A stretch of DNA of 64,000 nt from GCA-003244245 sp050699635 (GTDB taxonomy: Bacteria > Actinomycetota > Actinomycetes > Mycobacteriales > Pseudonocardiaceae), in NCBI GenBank assembly GCA_050699635.1, contig JBOHFK010000004.1, positions 1 to 64,000 on the forward strand, written 5' to 3'. The notes beneath the pieces were generated by a model, which saw only the letters and a program-made list of their open reading frames with translations, did no database searches and had not been told where the DNA came from. The position numbers and the translations under genes were made by a program. Numbering within the stretch: position 1 is the first letter of the stretch; every line of letters starts with the position of its first letter. Below, in pieces: positions 60,832 to 64,000 of the stretch.

Positions 60832-63800
60832 CCGCCGGCGCGCGTGCGGAGGTCGCTGACCCGGCGCCGGGCCAGGTCATCCCACTCGCCGACCCCGAAT
60901 GCCCGAGCCACCTCGGCGGTGATCCACCAACTCTCGAGGCCGGCCACCTCGTCGAGCCGGATCAGCAGCCGGCCCACCTCGTGGAGGTCTAGCACAGCAC
61001 CCAGGCGGTGCGCTGCTGTCGCCGCAACCAGCCGAGCCTGCACCTGGTATCGGGCCGCGCCGAGGGAAGCGGCGTCGGCGGCCAGCGACCCGGCGCCGGC
61101 GAGCGCCGCCTCCACATCCCCCAGGACCAGGTCGAGGCGGGCGCGGACCAACCGGCCCCGCAGCTGGTGGCGCCAGCGGAAGGCGTGCTCGACGGCTCCG
61201 AGTGCTGCGACCTCGTCGAGGAGCGTGCCGGCGGCGTCGAGGTCTCCGACCAGCAGCCGGCCCGATGCCAGGTCGAGCAGCGCGTTGGCCAGAGGCTCAG
61301 CCATCCCCAGTGGACGGGTGGTCTCGATGGCCGCCTGGTTGAGCTCGTCGGCCGCACTGTGTTCGCCGAGGTTGCGCATGATCCACCCGCGCAGGTTCAG
61401 CGAGCGTGCCATCCAGCGCTGGGCACCCATCCGCGCCACATCGGCGTCGAGCGCGTCCAGCGTGGCCAACGCCTCGTCGGCGCGCCCCAGCATCCCCAAC
61501 GCCATGGTGGCCGCCATCAGGGCGTAGGCATTGGGGAACCGGTAGGCAGCGAGCCCGATGCCGTCCTGTTGGGTCACCAGCCGCAGGGTCTCGACCGGGC
61601 GGCCCTGATTCATCCGCAACCATGCCAGCCACGCCTGCGCCATCTGGCCGCTGGCCGTCGGCGCTGCACCGACCGCGCCCTCAAGGCGGTCTGCGGCGCC
61701 ACCGAGGTCGCCCGAGACCAGCGATACCCAGCCACCGAGGGCCAGGCAACTGGTGCGCAGGTCGGCGTCGGTAGCCTCCTGCGCACCCCGATCGGCGAGG
61801 ATGAGCGCCTGATCGAAGCGGCGCTGCAAGTGCGCCGACCAGGCGGCGACCTCCAGCGCCTCGGACCCGGCGCCCCGGGACCGCGCAGCCTCAATTTCCT
61901 CGGTGGCCTGCGGGTAGCGCGCCAGCATGGTGCATACGCGAGCTCGCTCCAGACGAGCGCGGAGGGTGTCGTCCAGTGCCACCGCCTCGTCCAGCAGGCG
62001 CAGCGCCTCCTCCTGGTCGAACCGGGCGACCGCCATCCGCGCCGCGGTCACCAGCATGGCCGAGGCAGCTGCCAGCTCTCCCCCCAGGCGAGCGTGCCGG
62101 GCGACCGCCAGCGGATCAGCACCGGGCCGAGCGCCCAGAGCCCGAGCCGCTCCCCGGTGGATGTAGGCGGCTCGCGACGCGCCGACCGCCGAGGCCAGCG
62201 CATGGCGGACCAAGGAGTGGGCGAAGGTGAACCGCGGGCCCTCCTCGACGAGGAACCTGCGCCGTACCCCCTCCTCCAGGTGGTCGAGCAGCTCGCCAGG
62301 CGCGGTGGCGGTCACGGCCGCGAGAAGGTCGAGGTCGATCTCGGGACCGATCACTGCGGCGGCGCGCAGGGTGGCCGCCGCTGGGCCGGCCCGCGCGCAC
62401 CGCTCATCCACGGCATGCCGGATGCTGGCCGGCAGCTCGTCCTCGACGTCAGCGGCTGCCAACTCGACCAGGAACAGGGGGTGGCCGCCGCTGCGGGCGT
62501 GCAGCTCCGCGGCGCGACCGGGCCCGACGATCGCCGCGGCGGCGTCGAGGTCGAGCGGACCCAAGGTGATGGTCGTCACCCCAGGCAGCGGGATTGTTTC
62601 CTCGGCCCGGCGGGCGGCGATGACGGCGACCCGGCTGTCTGCCAGGCGGCGCACGGCCTGTCCGAGCCATCTTGTGGTGGCGGTATCGGCGAGATGGACG
62701 TCGTCGATGACGAGTACCAGCGGCTCGTATTCTGCCTGTCGCCGCAGGACGCTGAACAGCGCCGCGAACAGCAGCGCCTGGCCAGCACCCGGGTCGGTGA
62801 GTGCGGCGAGCTGAGCATTCCCGGCGGGTTCGGTCTGCGCGCCCAGTAGCGGTCCGAGTACGGCGATATCAGGACCTAGTATCTGGGCTGCGCCGCCGGT
62901 TCCGGCTCGGCGGACCAGCGCACTCACCGCGTCGAGAAGCGGTTGGAGCGGCAGGGTGCGGCCGAGCTCGTCGCCCGCGACCGCCGCGAGCTGCGCTCCC
63001 CGAGCGGCGAGACGCTCGGCCCAGACCTGCAGCAGCCGTGACTTCCCGATGCCGGCCTCCCCCTCGATCAATCCCACCTGGCCATACCCGCGCTCGGCGT
63101 GCTCGAGGAGAGCATCGAGTTTGCTGATCGCAGCGGTGCGACCCGGCAGCTCATGGGGGCCGGTCCCGACCGACGCATCCGGCACTGTGCCGACCTCACC
63201 GGGGCCGAACTCACTGGGGGCAACGGGTAGCTCACCGAGCAGGATCGCCGTGTGCAGCGCGTCGGTCTCTGTCGAAGGACTGACTCCGAGGTCCTCAGCC
63301 AGGCGCTCCCGGGCTCCGGCGTAGGCGGCCACCGCCGAAGCCGGACGGCCTGATCGGGCCAACGCCGCCATCAGCGCCCGCAATGCCATTTCGTCATAGG
63401 GGTCCGCCGCCAGCACTTGATGGGACAGCTCGGCGGCGTTCGCCCAGTCGCCGGCCGCCAGGGCTGCCGCGGCGGCCGTGTGGTGCAGGCGCGAGACCAG
63501 CAGATCGGCAGCCGAGCGCTCCGCCTCGGCCCACCAGGCGTCGGGTTCGTCGGCGACCAGCGGCCCCCGGGCCAGCGCAAGCCCGGCCGAGGCGGCCGTG
63601 CGGGCGGCTCCCACCGCTCCTGCGGCCAGCCGGTGATCGGCCTGCGCCGCGTACTCCCGGAGCGCGTCGAGATCCAGCCAGTCAACCGCCACCGAGTAGC
63701 CGGCGTCGCTGCGCCGAACCCGATCGGCACCGAGCACCCCACGCAACCGGCTGACCAGCACCGAGACTTGATCGGCGGGTCGCACTGGCGGATCATCGCC

Positions 63801-63956
63801 CCATAGGCACTCGACCAGCCTATCCAGCCCGACAGGCCGGTCGTGATGGAGGGCGAGGACCTTGAGCAGCGTGCGAACCTGACGGCGGGCCAGACGCGCT
63901 GGATCGCACCCCTCTACCCGCAGATCACCCAGCAGCCGCACCCGGAGGTTCTGCAC
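60786..63956 (-). CDS. SARP/BTAD-type transcriptional regulator with AAA ATPase and TPR domains
   Basis: 1056 residues from the GTG at 63956, behind AGGAGGTGGGTA. Order: OmpR-like winged-helix (~1-90), BTAD domain (~95-245), NTPase domain with Walker A GEAGIGKS (~299-306) and LVLVIDDVHLAD (Walker B), and a long TPR-like region (~640-1050). This AfsR-like architecture activates secondary-metabolite or stress genes in actinomycetes. Only 44 bases remain to the window edge, so the operon context is not visible. Confidence 0.92.
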   Translation of the reverse strand: MQNLRVRLLGDLRVEGCDPARLARRQVRTLLKVLALHHDRPVGLDRLVECLWGDDPPVRPADQVSVLVSRLRGVLGADRVRRSDAGYSVAVDWLDLDALREYAAQADHRLAAGAVGAARTAASAGLALARGPLVADEPDAWWAEAERSAADLLVSRLHHTAAAAALAAGDWANAAELSHQVLAADPYDEMALRALMAALARSGRPASAVAAYAGARERLAEDLGVSPSTETDALHTAILLGELPVAPSEFGPGEVGTVPDASVGTGPHELPGRTAAISKLDALLEHAERGYGQVGLIEGEAGIGKSRLLQVWAERLAARGAQLAAVAGDELGRTLPLQPLLDAVSALVRRAGTGGAAQILGPDIAVLGPLLGAQTEPAGNAQLAALTDPGAGQALLFAALFSVLRRQAEYEPLVLVIDDVHLADTATTRWLGQAVRRLADSRVAVIAARRAEETIPLPGVTTITLGPLDLDAAAAIVGPGRAAELHARSGGHPLFLVELAAADVEDELPASIRHAVDERCARAGPAAATLRAAAVIGPEIDLDLLAAVTATAPGELLDHLEEGVRRRFLVEEGPRFTFAHSLVRHALASAVGASRAAYIHRGAARALGARPGADPLAVARHARLGGELAAASAMLVTAARMAVARFDQEEALRLLDEAVALDDTLRARLERARVCTMLARYPQATEEIEAARSRGAGSEALEVAAWSAHLQRRFDQALILADRGAQEATDADLRTSCLALGGWVSLVSGDLGGAADRLEGAVGAAPTASGQMAQAWLAWLRMNQGRPVETLRLVTQQDGIGLAAYRFPNAYALMAATMALGMLGRADEALATLDALDADVARMGAQRWMARSLNLRGWIMRNLGEHSAADELNQAAIETTRPLGMAEPLANALLDLASGRLLVGDLDAAGTLLDEVAALGAVEHAFRWRHQLRGRLVRARLDLVLGDVEAALAGAGSLAADAASLGAARYQVQARLVAATAAHRLGAVLDLHEVGRLLIRLDEVAGLESWWITAEVARAFGVGEWDDLARRRVSDLRTRAGGHSAALDREAGRRLG

Positions 63957-64000
63957 TACCCACCTCCTGGCTCCGGCGACCACAGGGTACGCCCGCACAG

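Noticed and set aside
61008..62849. 613-codon open frame on the plus strand opposite the large regulator
   Set aside because: Opposite a frame with clear NTPase and TPR motifs; its own translation is Arg/Gly/His-rich with no recognisable domain.

Overview
The window is high-GC chromosomal DNA of an actinomycete. The division-and-wall gene order, Wag31/DivIVA, SepF, a T-box isoleucyl-tRNA synthetase, ClgR/PspA and many GTG starts all point that way. Gene neighbourhoods resemble those of Mycobacterium and the Pseudonocardiales, and a member of the latter order is my best guess. The genus cannot be named from this sequence alone.

Layout. (1) 1-4193, minus strand: a class III (labionin/SapB-type) lanthipeptide locus with a three-domain synthetase LanKC, a 38-residue precursor gene too short for routine gene calling, a 15-bp hairpin, and an ABC exporter cut by the window edge. 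(2) 4357-7650: replicative DNA polymerase dnaE1, whose reading frame stops about 75-85 residues early exactly where the lanthipeptide locus begins; a LexA-type box lies upstream. (3) 7.7-11.4 kb: accessory DNA with remnants (pentapeptide-repeat-like membrane protein, WhiB-like gene), an XRE regulator and a TetR regulator. The TetR gene diverges from a DrrA/DrrB-type ABC exporter (11.4-13.2 kb) across a perfect palindromic operator. (4) 13.2-26.9 kb, minus strand: rluD-type pseudouridine synthase, lspA, K+/H+ antiporter, methyltransferase, ileS with its T-box leader, a membrane protein, wag31, yggT, sepF, yggS, pgeF, ftsZ. (5) 27.2-31.2 kb: an accessory block (hydrolase, XRE regulator, small unknown genes) that separates ftsZ from ftsQ. 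(6) 31.2-45.0 kb, minus strand: mraZ-rsmH-ftsL-ftsI-murE-murF-mraY-murD-ftsW-murC-ftsQ, mostly with 1-4 nt overlaps; murG, normally between ftsW and murC, is missing. (7) 45.4-50.2 kb, plus strand: moxR-DUF58-transglutaminase (TgpA-like), preceded by a short repetitive leader ORF. (8) 50.2-58.8 kb: DUF3040 protein, dinB with a LexA box, methyltransferase, ParA-like ATPase, doxX plus an ECF41 sigma factor, pspA, clgR, pgsA, rimO. (9) 59.1-64.0 kb: SnoaL-like protein, kinase-fold phosphotransferase, a methyltransferase fragment and a large SARP/BTAD-AAA regulator.

How the genes work together. Regions 4 and 6 make lipid II precursors (MurC-F, MraY), build the septum (FtsZ, SepF, FtsQ, FtsL, FtsI, FtsW) and direct polar growth (Wag31). 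MraZ probably represses its own promoter through a three-repeat operator seen at 45051-45075. The clearest unusual features are the shortened dnaE1 beside the lanthipeptide locus, the absence of murG and the split of ftsQ from ftsZ. Others are a double-palindrome inverted repeat between mraZ and rsmH, and several short tandem repeats, some in coding sequence (ileS, 21.6 kb gene) and some forming tandem translation-initiation modules (dinB, moxR). The positions and motifs given are read directly from the sequence; functional statements rest on family knowledge and no database search was run.
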